From CAZDVQ01 sp964508975 (GTDB lineage Bacteria; Bacteroidota; Bacteroidia; Chitinophagales; Saprospiraceae): DNA of 64,000 nucleotides. The DNA is taken from the NCBI GenBank assembly GCA_964508975.1, contig CAZDVQ010000009.1, positions 33,835-97,834 of the forward strand, given 5' to 3'. Position numbers and translations under genes: made by a program. Below, piece after piece: positions 6,949-15,731 of the stretch. Numbering within the stretch: the stretch's first letter is position 1; each line of letters starts with the position of its first letter. Under the pieces are notes generated by a model. That model saw nothing but the letters and a program-made list of their open reading frames with translations, made no database searches and was not told where the DNA came from.

Positions 6949-9900
6949 CTAAGACTTAGTTGTTGTAAGTTGGCTAACCTTAATTTTTAGTTTTTGAATT
7001 AACTCTTCTTCTTCCGAACTAAAGCTAATCCAATTGCCATTCTTGAAGCTATACCGCTGTTCAGTAATAAAAGTAGCATATTTATTTGTTAGTAAATTTC
7101 TAAGACCTTGTAATGATTTAACACCAATTGTATCGTCGCAATATAAGTTTTTGACCACCTCTGGATTGCCATTAGAATGACTGGTCTCGCTTAATACTTC
7201 AATGAAAATTTCGTTTTGTTGCGGACATTTGTAAATGTTTAGTGATTTAGAATCTTCTAGTTTAATAGTATCAATAAACAAATTAATTGCCACCCGTCGA
7301 AAGTTGTTTGAATTGATAAGTGCTTTATCATTAATTTTATACAGTGCTCCAATTAAAAATGGCATACTTAAACCACGCTGAATATTCATTTTGGAGTTTT
7401 TGAACCACTCTATAATAGTACTAATCAGAATTTTTGGAGTTTTTCTAATTTCATTTCTGATGAGTTCATGTGAATAATGTTTTTTTAAGTCGTGTCCTGG
7501 TTTAACATCCTCTGGCATGTCTAAAAATCTTTGATACTCTTGCTTATAAATCTTCCGATAATCAAAAGTATTGTAACCATCCGTATTGGGCATTCTGTGA
7601 TGAGGAGTAAATAAAATTACGTTTTCAATGAATTTGTTAAGCGAATATGTATTGTAAGGTTTGTTTAAAACGATAACAGGTGCTCCTTTAGTGTCAAGCT
7701 TAATTTTATCGAAGAATCCATAGCCGTCAAGGATAGGGTTATTTTTGATATATTGATAGACTACCCTGTCTAGTATGATAGAAAAATTTTCTTTCTTTTT
7801 TATATTGTTAATCTTTATTTTTACAGAATTCATGAACATATTGAAATGGATGGAAACATTATCGGTAAGACTTTGTTTAATCATATATTCACTATACTCT
7901 AGTTGCTTCGTCAAAATAATTTCATTACATAGTACCTCTTTTTTAATGTAATCACCATATTGATTGATTAAATCATTTGTAATCAAAGCGTTTTCTTCAA
8001 TTTCGATTAATGGAACTCTATAGGTAAGCTCCAACTTGAAGTCTTTTCTTTTATTCTGGATCCTATTCACAATCTCGCGGGCAATACCTTCCGATTCTAG
8101 TTCAGGCGAAATATGCACATCCAAGGCCACGGTTAAACCGTTTTCTGAAGCAACCAACCAGCCTTCAATGTCTTGTGAGCTGATGCTGAAATGACTCGGC
8201 TCCAACTGGAAAGTCTCACCCTCGATGCTGAAACTATAGCCCGATTTTTCAACCTGGCTGATGTCTTGCTGCGTGAACCCCGCTAAATGGTCTTGGAAGG
8301 CTTTCATGTGCTTGCCCAATACCTTGCCCAAGGTCTTGAAATCTGGCTTGATGGATTTGGTCACCAAACCGTCGGTATCTTTCACGTAGGCAATCTCCTT
8401 CACGTTAACTTCGGTCAAGATCAAGTCTTTGATTTTCTCAACCTGCGTCTCGAAACTGTCGTCGAGGATAGGCAACAAGATTTTTTGCAAAGGCAATCGA
8501 ACATTTAACTTTTCACTTTTACGTAAGGAAAGAACGAGTGATGATATCCGTTGTGCATAGGCCATACGTTCTTCCAATGCCTTGTCAATTAAGCTTGTGT
8601 TGGCCGTTGGGAAGAATGCCAAGTGAACCGATTCGTGTGGCTCTAAATTAGTGCTATCATTCAAGTTTTTGTATAACCAATCTGCAAAGAATGGGGCAAT
8701 AGGCGCCATCAACTTCGACAGTTGTACCAAGCACTCGTACAAGGTTTGGTAAGCGGCTAGTTTATCGCTGCCTTGCTCGTTTTTCCAGAAACGGCGGCGA
8801 CAAAGGCGTACATACCAGTTTGATAAGTGCTCGTCCACGAACTCGGCAACCTTACGGCTGGCGCGGGTTGGTTCGTAGTCGGCTAAGTCTTTATCTACTT
8901 CTTGGATCAAGGAGTTCAACAAGGATAAAATCCAGCGGTCAATCTCGGGGCGCTCGGCCATTGGTACTTGCGGTGCCGAGTTGTCGAAACCATCTACGTT
9001 GGCATACAGGGCAAAGAATGAGTAGGTGTTGTACAAGGTGCCAAAAAACTTGCGGCGCACCTCGTCGATACCGTTCAAATCGAATTTCAGGTTATCCCAA
9101 GGGTTGGCGTTGCTCATCAAGTACCAGCGGGTAGCATCGGCGCCGTAAGTGCTGATGGTTTCAAATGGGTCAACCACGTTGCCGAGGCGTTTACTCATTT
9201 TTTCGCCATTCTTGTCTAGCACCAAACCATTGGACACCACGTTTTTGAAGGCTACGCTGTCAAATACCATGGTGGCAATAGCGTGCAGGGTATAAAACCA
9301 ACCGCGCGTTTGGTCCACGCCTTCCGCGATGAAGTCAGCAGGGAACTCTGCTTGGAAGTTGTCTTTATTTTCAAAAGGGAAGTGGTGCTGGGCATAAGGC
9401 ATGGCACCCGAGTCGAACCAAACGTCGATAAGGTCTAACTCGCGTTTCATGGCCTGGCCACTAGCGCTCACCAGTACCACATCGTCGATGTATGGGCGGT
9501 GCAAGTCGGCGGGAACCGTTTGGTTTAAACCCAACGCGGCGTTGGCCTTGGCCACTTCATCTTGTAATTGCGCTACCGAACTGATGCAAAGCTCCTCGCT
9601 GCCGTCCTCGTTGCGCCAAATAGGCAGCGGGATACCCCAGTAACGCGACCGCGACAAGTTCCAGTCTTGGAGGTTTTCCAGCCAGTTTTGGAACCTTCCC
9701 GTACCGGTGTGCTCTGGTTTCCAGTTGATGGTTTTGTTCAACTCGGCCATGCGCTCGCGCATAGAGGAAGCCTTGATAAACCAACTGTCGAGCGGGTAGT
9801 ACAAGATGGGTTTATCGGTACGCCAGCAGTGTGGGTAATTGTGCTCGTAGCGCTGTACGTTAAAGGCTTTGCCTTCAATTTTCAGTTTCACGCTGATATC

Positions 9901-11127
9901 CACGTCGGGGTTCACGTAGGCATCACCTTCGCCCATGTAATCTTTCACGTAGCGGCCAGCAAACTCGCCAACATTGTCGGTAAATTTACCTTGTTTGTCC
10001 ACCAGGGTCAAGGAGCCGATGCCATTTTGTTTGGCCACGCGCATGTCATCTGCACCAAACGATGGCGCAATGTGCACGATACCGGTACCATCCTCGGTGC
10101 TTACAAAATCGCCCATGATCACGCGGAAAGCGTCGCCATCTTCTGGTTGAACATATGGTAAAAGTTGTTCGTAGCGCAAGCCGTCAAAGGCTTTGCCTTT
10201 CCACGAGCCAACTTTGCGCCAAGGCAGTAGTTTGTCGGTTTTCTCGTAGCGCATTTCGGCGCTTTCACCTTCGGGTTTGAAGTATGAGCCCAAGAGTGCC
10301 TCTGCCAATACCACCGATACAGGCTCGGCGGTATAAGGGTTAAAGGTTTCTAGTTTCAGGTACTCGATATTGGCTCCCATGGCCAAGGCCGTGTTTGATG
10401 GCAAGGTCCAAGGTGTGGTGGTCCAAGCCAAAATGCGGAGGTCTTCGTTGGCATGGGCGAAGAAAGCTGCCGATAAGTCGTTGTGTAGCACTTTGAACAT
10501 AGCCACAGCCGAGGTATCTTTCACGGAACGGTAGCAACCGGGTAGGTTCAACTCGTGCGAGCTCAAACCAGTACCGGCAGCAGGTGAGTATGGCTGGATG
10601 GTGTAGCCTTTGTACATCAGGTTTTTCTTGTACAGCTCACCCAAAAGCCACCAAACCGACTCGATGTAGTTGTTGTCAAACGTAATATAAGGGTTATCCA
10701 GGTCAACCCAGTAGCCCATATCAACGGTCAATTTATCCCAGCGGTCTTTAAAGCGCATCACGGTTTCGCGGCACTGGCGGTTATATTCGTCCACCGAGAT
10801 TTTCTTGCCGATATCTTCCTTGGTGATGCCCAGTTCCGATTCAACTTTCAGCTCGATAGGCAAGCCATGTGTATCCCAGCCGGCCTTGCGTTTCACCTGT
10901 TTGCCCTTCATGGTGTGGTAGCGGCAAAAGCTATCCTTCACGGTACGGCCCATCACGTGGTGAATACCGGGCATACCGTTGGCAGAAGGAGGACCTTCGT
11001 AAAACACAAAACTCTGACCGTTAGCCCTTTCGCTAATACTCTTCTCGAAAATATTTTGGCGTTGCCAAAAGTCGAGGATTTGCTGGTCGATTTCAGGTAA
11101 GTTGAGTTGTTTCGGCTGTGGGTACAT
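6949..11127 (-). CDS. ileS: Isoleucyl-tRNA synthetase with unusual C-terminal extension
   Basis: Charges tRNA-Ile and edits misactivated valine. 1392 residues from MYPQPKQL (11127); 17 upstream codons are not family-like. The class I signatures are present: PGIHHVMGRT (HIGH) near residue 57, the CP1 editing domain with WTTTPWTLPSNTALA, and EKMSKRLGN (KMSKS), followed by the anticodon-binding helices and the EGIAREIVNRIQNKRKDF segment typical of type-2/eukaryal-like IleRS. That family should end near residue 1114. Here about 278 further residues (6952-7785) follow with no stop. They are AT-rich and Lys/Asn/Ile-rich and match no domain I know. The shift in base composition starts near 8050, inside the IleRS tail, so the last roughly 80 family residues also come from AT-rich DNA. 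A terminator lies immediately downstream. Confidence 0.95.
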   Translation of the reverse strand: MYPQPKQLNLPEIDQQILDFWQRQNIFEKSISERANGQSFVFYEGPPSANGMPGIHHVMGRTVKDSFCRYHTMKGKQVKRKAGWDTHGLPIELKVESELGITKEDIGKKISVDEYNRQCRETVMRFKDRWDKLTVDMGYWVDLDNPYITFDNNYIESVWWLLGELYKKNLMYKGYTIQPYSPAAGTGLSSHELNLPGCYRSVKDTSAVAMFKVLHNDLSAAFFAHANEDLRILAWTTTPWTLPSNTALAMGANIEYLKLETFNPYTAEPVSVVLAEALLGSYFKPEGESAEMRYEKTDKLLPWRKVGSWKGKAFDGLRYEQLLPYVQPEDGDAFRVIMGDFVSTEDGTGIVHIAPSFGADDMRVAKQNGIGSLTLVDKQGKFTDNVGEFAGRYVKDYMGEGDAYVNPDVDISVKLKIEGKAFNVQRYEHNYPHCWRTDKPILYYPLDSWFIKASSMRERMAELNKTINWKPEHTGTGRFQNWLENLQDWNLSRSRYWGIPLPIWRNEDGSEELCISSVAQLQDEVAKANAALGLNQTVPADLHRPYIDDVVLVSASGQAMKRELDLIDVWFDSGAMPYAQHHFPFENKDNFQAEFPADFIAEGVDQTRGWFYTLHAIATMVFDSVAFKNVVSNGLVLDKNGEKMSKRLGNVVDPFETISTYGADATRWYLMSNANPWDNLKFDLNGIDEVRRKFFGTLYNTYSFFALYANVDGFDNSAPQVPMAERPEIDRWILSLLNSLIQEVDKDLADYEPTRASRKVAEFVDEHLSNWYVRLCRRRFWKNEQGSDKLAAYQTLYECLVQLSKLMAPIAPFFADWLYKNLNDSTNLEPHESVHLAFFPTANTSLIDKALEERMAYAQRISSLVLSLRKSEKLNVRLPLQKILLPILDDSFETQVEKIKDLILTEVNVKEIAYVKDTDGLVTKSIKPDFKTLGKVLGKHMKAFQDHLAGFTQQDISQVEKSGYSFSIEGETFQLEPSHFSISSQDIEGWLVASENGLTVALDVHISPELESEGIAREIVNRIQNKRKDFKLELTYRVPLIEIEENALITNDLINQYGDYIKKEVLCNEIILTKQLEYSEYMIKQSLTDNVSIHFNMFMNSVKIKINNIKKKENFSIILDRVVYQYIKNNPILDGYGFFDKIKLDTKGAPVIVLNKPYNTYSLNKFIENVILFTPHHRMPNTDGYNTFDYRKIYKQEYQRFLDMPEDVKPGHDLKKHYSHELIRNEIRKTPKILISTIIEWFKNSKMNIQRGLSMPFLIGALYKINDKALINSNNFRRVAINLFIDTIKLEDSKSLNIYKCPQQNEIFIEVLSETSHSNGNPEVVKNLYCDDTIGVKSLQGLRNLLTNKYATFITEQRYSFKNGNWISFSSEEEELIQKLKIKVSQLTTTKS
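6952..7785 (-). other. Unrecognised ~278-residue domain fused to ileS
   Basis: In-frame C-terminal part of the ileS product, starting around FSIILDRVVYQYI and ending IKVSQLTTTKS. Predicted mixed alpha/beta, soluble, no membrane segment; notable strings are GYGFFDKIKLD, ILFTPHHRMPNTDGYNTFDY, RGLSMPFLIGALYKI and VVKNLYCDDTIG. Histidines and aspartates cluster in the FTPHHRMPNTDGYN stretch, but I see no motif that proves catalysis. Confidence 0.6.
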
Positions 11128-11180
11128 ACAATATGTGCTAAAGAGTTGAAAATTAATACGTTGAAAGCTTGGGTACAATC

Positions 11181-11217
11181 AAAAAGCCCTCGTGGATACT
11201 ATCCGCGAGGGCTTTTT
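11181..11217 (-). terminator. Strong hairpin with T-tract in the ileS leader
   Basis: AAAAAGCCCTCG paired with CGAGGGCTTTTT, extended inside by TGGAT/ATCCG to about 17 bp around a 3-base loop. A-tract and T-tract flank it, so it can terminate on either strand. On the minus strand it lies 54 bp upstream of the ileS start and about 390 bp beyond the end of the next upstream gene. It could end read-through from that gene or act as an ileS attenuator. Confidence 0.75.
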
Positions 11218-11383
11218 GGGCATGCAAAAATAAGCTCACAGATGGCGTCTATCCTGAGGAATAATAATAATCTGTATGATGGCTTGGTTCGGCATAACTC
11301 GTTGTGTGGGTGCAAAGCTAAGGCTTTGAATTGAATTTGCAAATTATAGCCTTAAAATTTAGTTTTCCTAAGCTATATTTTGA

Positions 11384-11485
11384 TTTGGGCGTTGCGCCGC
11401 ATACGCGTCGCCGCTGTCTTCCGGGGTTCGCTGGCGCTCCGTGCTACGCACCGGGGCTTCGCCCCGCCCTACAGCCAGCTAACGC
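11384..11485 (+). repeat. GC-rich multi-hairpin module, copy 2
   Basis: Begins TTTGGGCG and ends CAGCTAACGC. Inside are the core GGGGTTCGCT..GCTCCGTGCTACGCAC and the hairpin GGGGCTTCGCCCC. The copy is followed by a second small palindrome, GCCGCCTTTTAGGCGGC. It occupies the ileS / secreted-protein gap (11128-11607), which otherwise holds only the ileS leader hairpin and AT-rich sequence. Confidence 0.75.
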
Positions 11486-11607
11486 AACGCCGCCTTTTAG
11501 GCGGCGGAAGGCGAGGTATGTGTTGCATGGCAGCTCGGCCAAGGGATTAGGCTTCAGGGCTTTTAAACAACCAGCTTCCTAAAACCTAATCCCTATAACC
11601 TAGCACC

Positions 11608-13080
11608 TTATTTACAATCGCAGTACGGGTACAAATCCGTTAAGATGCTGCTGTGTTTTGATTCAGCGTAGAAGAAGTAACCAGCTTGTTCGGCGGGCAT
11701 TTTATCATCCAACCAAAGGTAACGGTCGTTGCCCGAGTAGCATTTACCGGCTTGGTCTTTCAAGATAAAATTCACCACAACGAAGGGGTAAGCCAACTCG
11801 TTGGTTTCTTGCCAGTCGGTAGTTATAGTCAACTCTACGAGTGTGTAGCCTTTGGTTTCAGCCTTGTTGGCCAAGGCTTTTTTGAAGTTGGTCGCCAAGG
11901 CTGCTTTTAATTTGTCAATGTTGGCTATTTTGACATTGTCGCCGAGGCTACAAGTTTTACCGTAAGGCATAACGGCACCAGCTTTAGGGCTGTAGGTAAA
12001 AGTGCCTTGGGCTACCAGGTTTTGCTCATCTTTGAAGTTTACCACTTCAACGGTCACGGTAACATCGCTGCTTAGGTTGTCGAGATTTGCCTTGTCCTTG
12101 ATCCAGAGGTTATCGTTTGAGCCAGTTGATTTACCTTTACCCAATACCAGGTCCTTAATGTCGAAAGTTAAGCGTTGGCCTTCTGGGTGTGCTACATACA
12201 TGGTACGGGATACCGATTTGCCATTGGAGAACTTTGCATTGAGTAAGAATACACTTTCGCCGTCGCGGTTCAGGTTTTCCATTTTTTCTGGATCTGATTC
12301 GCTGCGGTCGATAAACTTGTTGAAGCCTTTATCTGCAAAGATGGTCATCATCACGGGCTCGTCAACGGTAAAGCTGCTTTTATAGGTTGTAGCCTGCATG
12401 GCGTTAGCAGTGGTGATGTTGTTGCCAAACAAGATTTTATTGGCGTTGGCTTTGTGAAAATCGGTGCTCATGCCATTGTCGGGTTTAGCCATCAAGGCTG
12501 CCGTCAGGCGTTTGGGCACTTCAGCGTTGTAAAAGGCCACGGCATCCTCGTATTGTTTTTCGTAACCTTTGGTCAACTCGTAGGCATTGATTTTCTCTTT
12601 CGACTTGGTTTTAGTCGGGGCGAATGCGTCTTCACCTCGGTTATTAGGCGATTCGTAGCGGTGGTAATAAACCCCTTTGGCTGGGTTATACAAGATGTGT
12701 GTCAAGGTATTGGTATAAATACCTGAAGTATTGTTGTTCAAATCATCTTGGCTAATGTAAACATCGCCTAATACTTTTATGTAGGTATGGTGTATACTGA
12801 AATCGTCGCCGTGCACCGAGCTACTTTGTAAGTAACCACCTTCTTCCTCTACCAAGGCCATTACGGTTAGGGTAATTACATCGCCTTTAATTTCAATATC
12901 CATGTATGCCGAGTTGTCGAAGTCGTTTTCAAAGTCGCGGATATAGTGGTTGGTGATGGGGCGCAAGAAAAAGCGAGTAGGTTTTTCTTCAATTTGTTTG
13001 ATGAATTGCGCTGATTTTTGGGCCAAAGCAGGCGCAGCGATGCCTAAAAGCAGCATCAATAGGGGTAAGCATTTTCTCAT
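11608..13080 (-). CDS. Exported hypothetical protein
   Basis: A 490-residue protein with a clear Sec signal peptide (MRKCLPLLMLLLGIAAPALA-Q, cleavage near residue 20). The mature part is mixed alpha/beta with no membrane segment and no T9SS sorting domain, so it is probably periplasmic. It contains alternating strands such as DVITLTVMALVEEEGG and SKSVSRTMYVAHPEGQ-like segments, and a short C-terminal Cys pair (YPYCDCK). I do not recognise a family. It is alone on its strand, with divergent hmgA on the other side of a 509-bp regulatory gap. Confidence 0.8.
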   Translation of the reverse strand: MRKCLPLLMLLLGIAAPALAQKSAQFIKQIEEKPTRFFLRPITNHYIRDFENDFDNSAYMDIEIKGDVITLTVMALVEEEGGYLQSSSVHGDDFSIHHTYIKVLGDVYISQDDLNNNTSGIYTNTLTHILYNPAKGVYYHRYESPNNRGEDAFAPTKTKSKEKINAYELTKGYEKQYEDAVAFYNAEVPKRLTAALMAKPDNGMSTDFHKANANKILFGNNITTANAMQATTYKSSFTVDEPVMMTIFADKGFNKFIDRSESDPEKMENLNRDGESVFLLNAKFSNGKSVSRTMYVAHPEGQRLTFDIKDLVLGKGKSTGSNDNLWIKDKANLDNLSSDVTVTVEVVNFKDEQNLVAQGTFTYSPKAGAVMPYGKTCSLGDNVKIANIDKLKAALATNFKKALANKAETKGYTLVELTITTDWQETNELAYPFVVVNFILKDQAGKCYSGNDRYLWLDDKMPAEQAGYFFYAESKHSSILTDLYPYCDCK

Positions 13081-13159
13081 GTTGGGGAAATCTATTTAAG
13101 GTTGTTGTTAGCCTGCAAATATATGTATTTTAGTGATGAGTTAGGAGTTATGAGTTAGG

Positions 13160-13225
13160 AGTTGTTTTTTTTCATTCATTGTTCATCGTTCATAGTTCAT
13201 AGTTCATCGTTCATTGTTCATCGTT
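13160..13225. repeat. Short direct-repeat tract (GTTCATcGT/aGT)
   Basis: Imperfect 8-9-base direct repeats of GTTCATCGT, GTTCATAGT and CATTGTTCAT follow each other between the divergent genes. Near-identical tracts occur at 17026-17060 and 17407-17436. Confidence 0.7.
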
Positions 13226-13226
13226 A

Positions 13227-13251
13227 AAAACGGCGGTTTCACCGCCGTTTT
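13227..13251. terminator. Terminator-like hairpin between divergent genes
   Basis: AAAACGGCGGT / ACCGCCGTTTT around TTC, bidirectional in appearance. It lies between two genes that are transcribed away from it, so it has no obvious gene to terminate; it may belong to the adjacent repeat module. Confidence 0.6.
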
Positions 13252-13253
13252 AT

Positions 13254-13364
13254 GCGCTAGCTGCCCGGAGGGCGCCCGCGCTAGCGGGCGGTGCGTAGCA
13301 CGGAGCGAGTAGCGAACCCCGTAGGGGAGCGGCCCCGAGCCTTGGGCGAGGGGAAGCGCCCAAA
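13254..13364 (-). repeat. GC-rich multi-hairpin module, copy 3
   Basis: On the plus strand it begins GCGCTAGCTGCC and ends GCGCCCAAAT, the reverse of copy 2. It holds the hairpin CGCCCGCGCTAGCGGGCG and the core GTGCGTAGCACGGAGCG..GCGAACCCC. Confidence 0.75.
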
Positions 13365-13510
13365 TTAATGTGCTAATGATTGATATGCTGATGTGCTGAT
13401 GAAAAACTGCCTTAAGCTGATCATATCCGTTTAGTTTGGAAAAACAGAGGAAGATCTAATATTGGCCAAATTTAAACAGGTCATTTTAAAAATTTTAGTT
13501 AAAAATTTCG

Positions 13511-13530
13511 ACTGTGATGCGCATCACAGT
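13511..13530. promoter_or_regulatory. Perfect 20-bp CRP-like palindrome in the hmgA promoter
   Basis: ACTGTGATGCGCATCACAGT is fully self-complementary and contains TGTGA-N6-TCACA, the CRP consensus. Its right edge is 20 bp upstream of the -7 element, so it overlaps the expected -33 region. A Crp/Fnr protein with CRP-type recognition residues is encoded at 42397-43116. Confidence 0.8.
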
Positions 13531-13549
13531 TTTCGGCAGAGTGGGCGGT

Positions 13550-13557
13550 TAATTTTG
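13550..13557 (+). promoter_or_regulatory. Bacteroidota-type -7 element of hmgA
   Basis: TAATTTTG matches the TAnnTTTG consensus exactly and lies 32 bp upstream of the hmgA start codon. The -33 region falls inside the palindrome at 13511-13530. Confidence 0.65.
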
Positions 13558-13589
13558 CATCGTTGCTTACTAACCGAAAACTGAATTAT

Positions 13590-14762
13590 ATGCCATTTTA
13601 CCGTCAAGTTGGATTAATCCCCGCCAAACGACATGTTGTTTTCAGGCAGCCTAATGGCGAGCTCTACCACGAGGAATTGTTCGGGACCGAAGGCTTTTCT
13701 GGCGTTTCATCGCTGGTTTACCACCTTTACCCACCTACCATCGTGAAGGAGTTTGCCCAGCCGTACAGCGTTCGCCCCGAAATTGCTATCGAGGATAACC
13801 TTTACAATCGCAGCTTCCTGAGCTTCGACGTGGCCCCGCAAGATGATTACATTAAGAGTCGCACCGTGCTGTTCGTGAACGATGATATGCAGATTGGCGT
13901 GGCTTGCCCGCGCTACGGCAACACCGATTACTTTTTCAAAAATGCCGATGCCGACGAGCTTCTTTTTGTGCACCGTGGCTCGGGGACGCTCCGCACCATG
14001 TATGGCAAAATTGATTTTGAATACGGTGATTACATTGTGATTCCCCGTGGTACTATTTATCAAATCCACTTTGACGATACAGATAATAAACTGCTCATCG
14101 TGGAGTCGTTTAGCCCCATCGAAACGCCTACGCGTTACCGCAACCAATACGGCCAGTTCATGGAAAACTCGCCTTTCTGCGAGCGCGACGTGAAGGTACC
14201 TTACGAGCTTGAAACACACGATGAAACAGGCGAATTCCTGATCAACATCAAGAAACGTGGCCTGATTTATCCATATATCTACGGCACGCACCCCTTCGAT
14301 GTGGTCGGTTACGACGGTTGTAGCTACCCTTACGCAATGTCGATTTTCAACTTTGAGCCGATTACAGGCCGTATCCACATGCCGCCGCCCATTCACCAGC
14401 ATTTCCAAGGCCATAACTTCGTGATCTGCTCGTTTGTGCCCAGGTTGTACGATTATCATCCCAATGCCATTCCAGCGCCTTACCACCACAGCAATATCGA
14501 CAGCGATGAACTGCTGTACTACGTGGCCGGTGATTTCATGAGCCGCAACAACATCAAGCAAGGCCAAATTACCTTACACCCTGGTGGTTTGCCGCATGGT
14601 CCACATCCTGGTGCTATCGAGCGGAGTATCGGTAAAAAAGAAACCAACGAGCTGGCGGTGATGATTGACCCTTTCCGCCCCGTGAAAATTACCAAGGCAG
14701 CCTTGGGCATCGAGATTCCTGAATATTACAAATCATGGCAAATGGCCGAGGCCCTTGTCTAA
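13590..14762 (+). CDS. hmgA: Homogentisate 1,2-dioxygenase
   Basis: Non-haem iron ring-cleaving enzyme that opens homogentisate to maleylacetoacetate in tyrosine degradation. 390 residues from MPFYRQVG (13590); nine codons upstream are not family-like. A cupin-type N-terminal domain (FVHRGSGTLRTMYGKIDFEYGDYIVIPRGT) is followed by the C-terminal domain with PPPIHQHFQGHNFVICSF, then PYHHSNIDSDELLYYVAGDF, which supplies the His and Glu ligands, and LHPGGLPHGPHPG with the last His. All key residues are visible. It is the first gene of the hmgA-phhA-hppD cluster, with a 94-bp gap to phhA. Confidence 0.93.
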   Translation: MPFYRQVGLIPAKRHVVFRQPNGELYHEELFGTEGFSGVSSLVYHLYPPTIVKEFAQPYSVRPEIAIEDNLYNRSFLSFDVAPQDDYIKSRTVLFVNDDMQIGVACPRYGNTDYFFKNADADELLFVHRGSGTLRTMYGKIDFEYGDYIVIPRGTIYQIHFDDTDNKLLIVESFSPIETPTRYRNQYGQFMENSPFCERDVKVPYELETHDETGEFLINIKKRGLIYPYIYGTHPFDVVGYDGCSYPYAMSIFNFEPITGRIHMPPPIHQHFQGHNFVICSFVPRLYDYHPNAIPAPYHHSNIDSDELLYYVAGDFMSRNNIKQGQITLHPGGLPHGPHPGAIERSIGKKETNELAVMIDPFRPVKITKAALGIEIPEYYKSWQMAEALV

Positions 14763-14856
14763 GCGTATGTTTGAACTTTAGCTTCCGGCGAAAAACAGCT
14801 CTTTTCGGATGATCGAAACCCAAAATCCAAACATACTCTAAAAAACTTGCCCCAAC

Positions 14857-15600
14857 ATGATACAAGAATACGATAAATACACAGCAGATGACCACAAGGT
14901 TTGGTCATTGCTGTATGACGAGCAAATGCGCTCATTGCCTAGCCTCGCCACCCAAGCCTTCCTGGATGGCACCCGCAAGGTGAAGTTCCAACCAACCGAG
15001 GTGCCCCGCTTTGACGTGGTAAACGAGGAGTTGGCCAACATCACGGGCTGGAAACTGTACGTGGTGCCGGGTTATGTGAGTAACAAACCATTTTTCACGC
15101 ACTTGTCGAACAAGGAATTCCCGGTGACCACCTGGTTGCGCAAGCTAAGCGAGTTTGACTACCTGCCAGAGCCCGACATGTTCCACGATGTGTTTGGTCA
15201 TGTACCGCTGCTAAGCGAACGCTTTTTCTGCGATTACCTAGAAGGTATCAGTCGTATTGGCCTGAAATACATCGAGAATGAATCGGCCGTTGAGCTGGTG
15301 TCGCGTATTTACTGGTTTACGGTTGAGTTTGGCTTAATCCGCGAAAACGGTGAGTTGCGCATTTACGGTGCGGGTATTTTATCCTCGCCGGGCGAATCGA
15401 AGTTCAGCGTGAGCGATAAAGCCACACACCTGCCTTTCGACGTGGACCGTATCCTGGAAACGCCTTACATCAAGGAAAAATACCAGGAATCGTATTTTGT
15501 CATCGATTCTTATCAACAACTTTTCGAGAGCCTCCCTGCCATCGAACGTGCTATTGATAGCTACGTGGAACGTGGCATTTACGTGGAGCCGAATAAGTAA
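14857..15600 (+). CDS. phhA: Phenylalanine 4-monooxygenase
   Basis: Pterin-dependent, non-haem iron hydroxylase that turns phenylalanine into tyrosine. At 247 residues it is the single-domain bacterial form, without the regulatory ACT domain of animal enzymes. The iron site is read from PDMFHDVFGHVP (two His, about residues 110 and 115) and YWFTVEFGL (Glu near 158); the YGAGILSSPGE loop is also family-like. It lies between hmgA and hppD on the same strand, so the cluster runs Phe to Tyr and then down to ring cleavage. The missing pieces (tyrosine aminotransferase, fumarylacetoacetase, pterin recycling) are not in the window. Confidence 0.93.
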   Translation: MIQEYDKYTADDHKVWSLLYDEQMRSLPSLATQAFLDGTRKVKFQPTEVPRFDVVNEELANITGWKLYVVPGYVSNKPFFTHLSNKEFPVTTWLRKLSEFDYLPEPDMFHDVFGHVPLLSERFFCDYLEGISRIGLKYIENESAVELVSRIYWFTVEFGLIRENGELRIYGAGILSSPGESKFSVSDKATHLPFDVDRILETPYIKEKYQESYFVIDSYQQLFESLPAIERAIDSYVERGIYVEPNK

Positions 15601-15603
15601 AAT

Positions 15604-15648
15604 TTAGGGATTAGGTATTAGGTATTAGGTATTAGGTATTAGGTGTTA
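15604..15648 (+). repeat. TATTAGG direct-repeat tract
   Basis: Consecutive TATTAGG/GATTAGG heptamers between phhA and hppD, followed near 15698-15727 by the complementary wording CCCTAATCCCT..ACCTAAAACCTAAA. It belongs to the family of short intergenic tracts found elsewhere in the window. Confidence 0.7.
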
Positions 15649-15731
15649 GAATGCCATAGTTTATAAGCCTCTGCGAGACCTAAACCCTTCCCTGCTAATC
15701 CCTAATCCCTGTAACCTAAAACCTAAAAAAA

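Noticed and set aside
13707..14567. 286-codon frame opposite hmgA
   Set aside because: Antisense shadow caused by the codon use of hmgA.
15604..15648. Possible CRISPR or iteron array between phhA and hppD
   Set aside because: Heptamer tract with no spacers, no replication gene nearby, and similar tracts occur in many other gaps.
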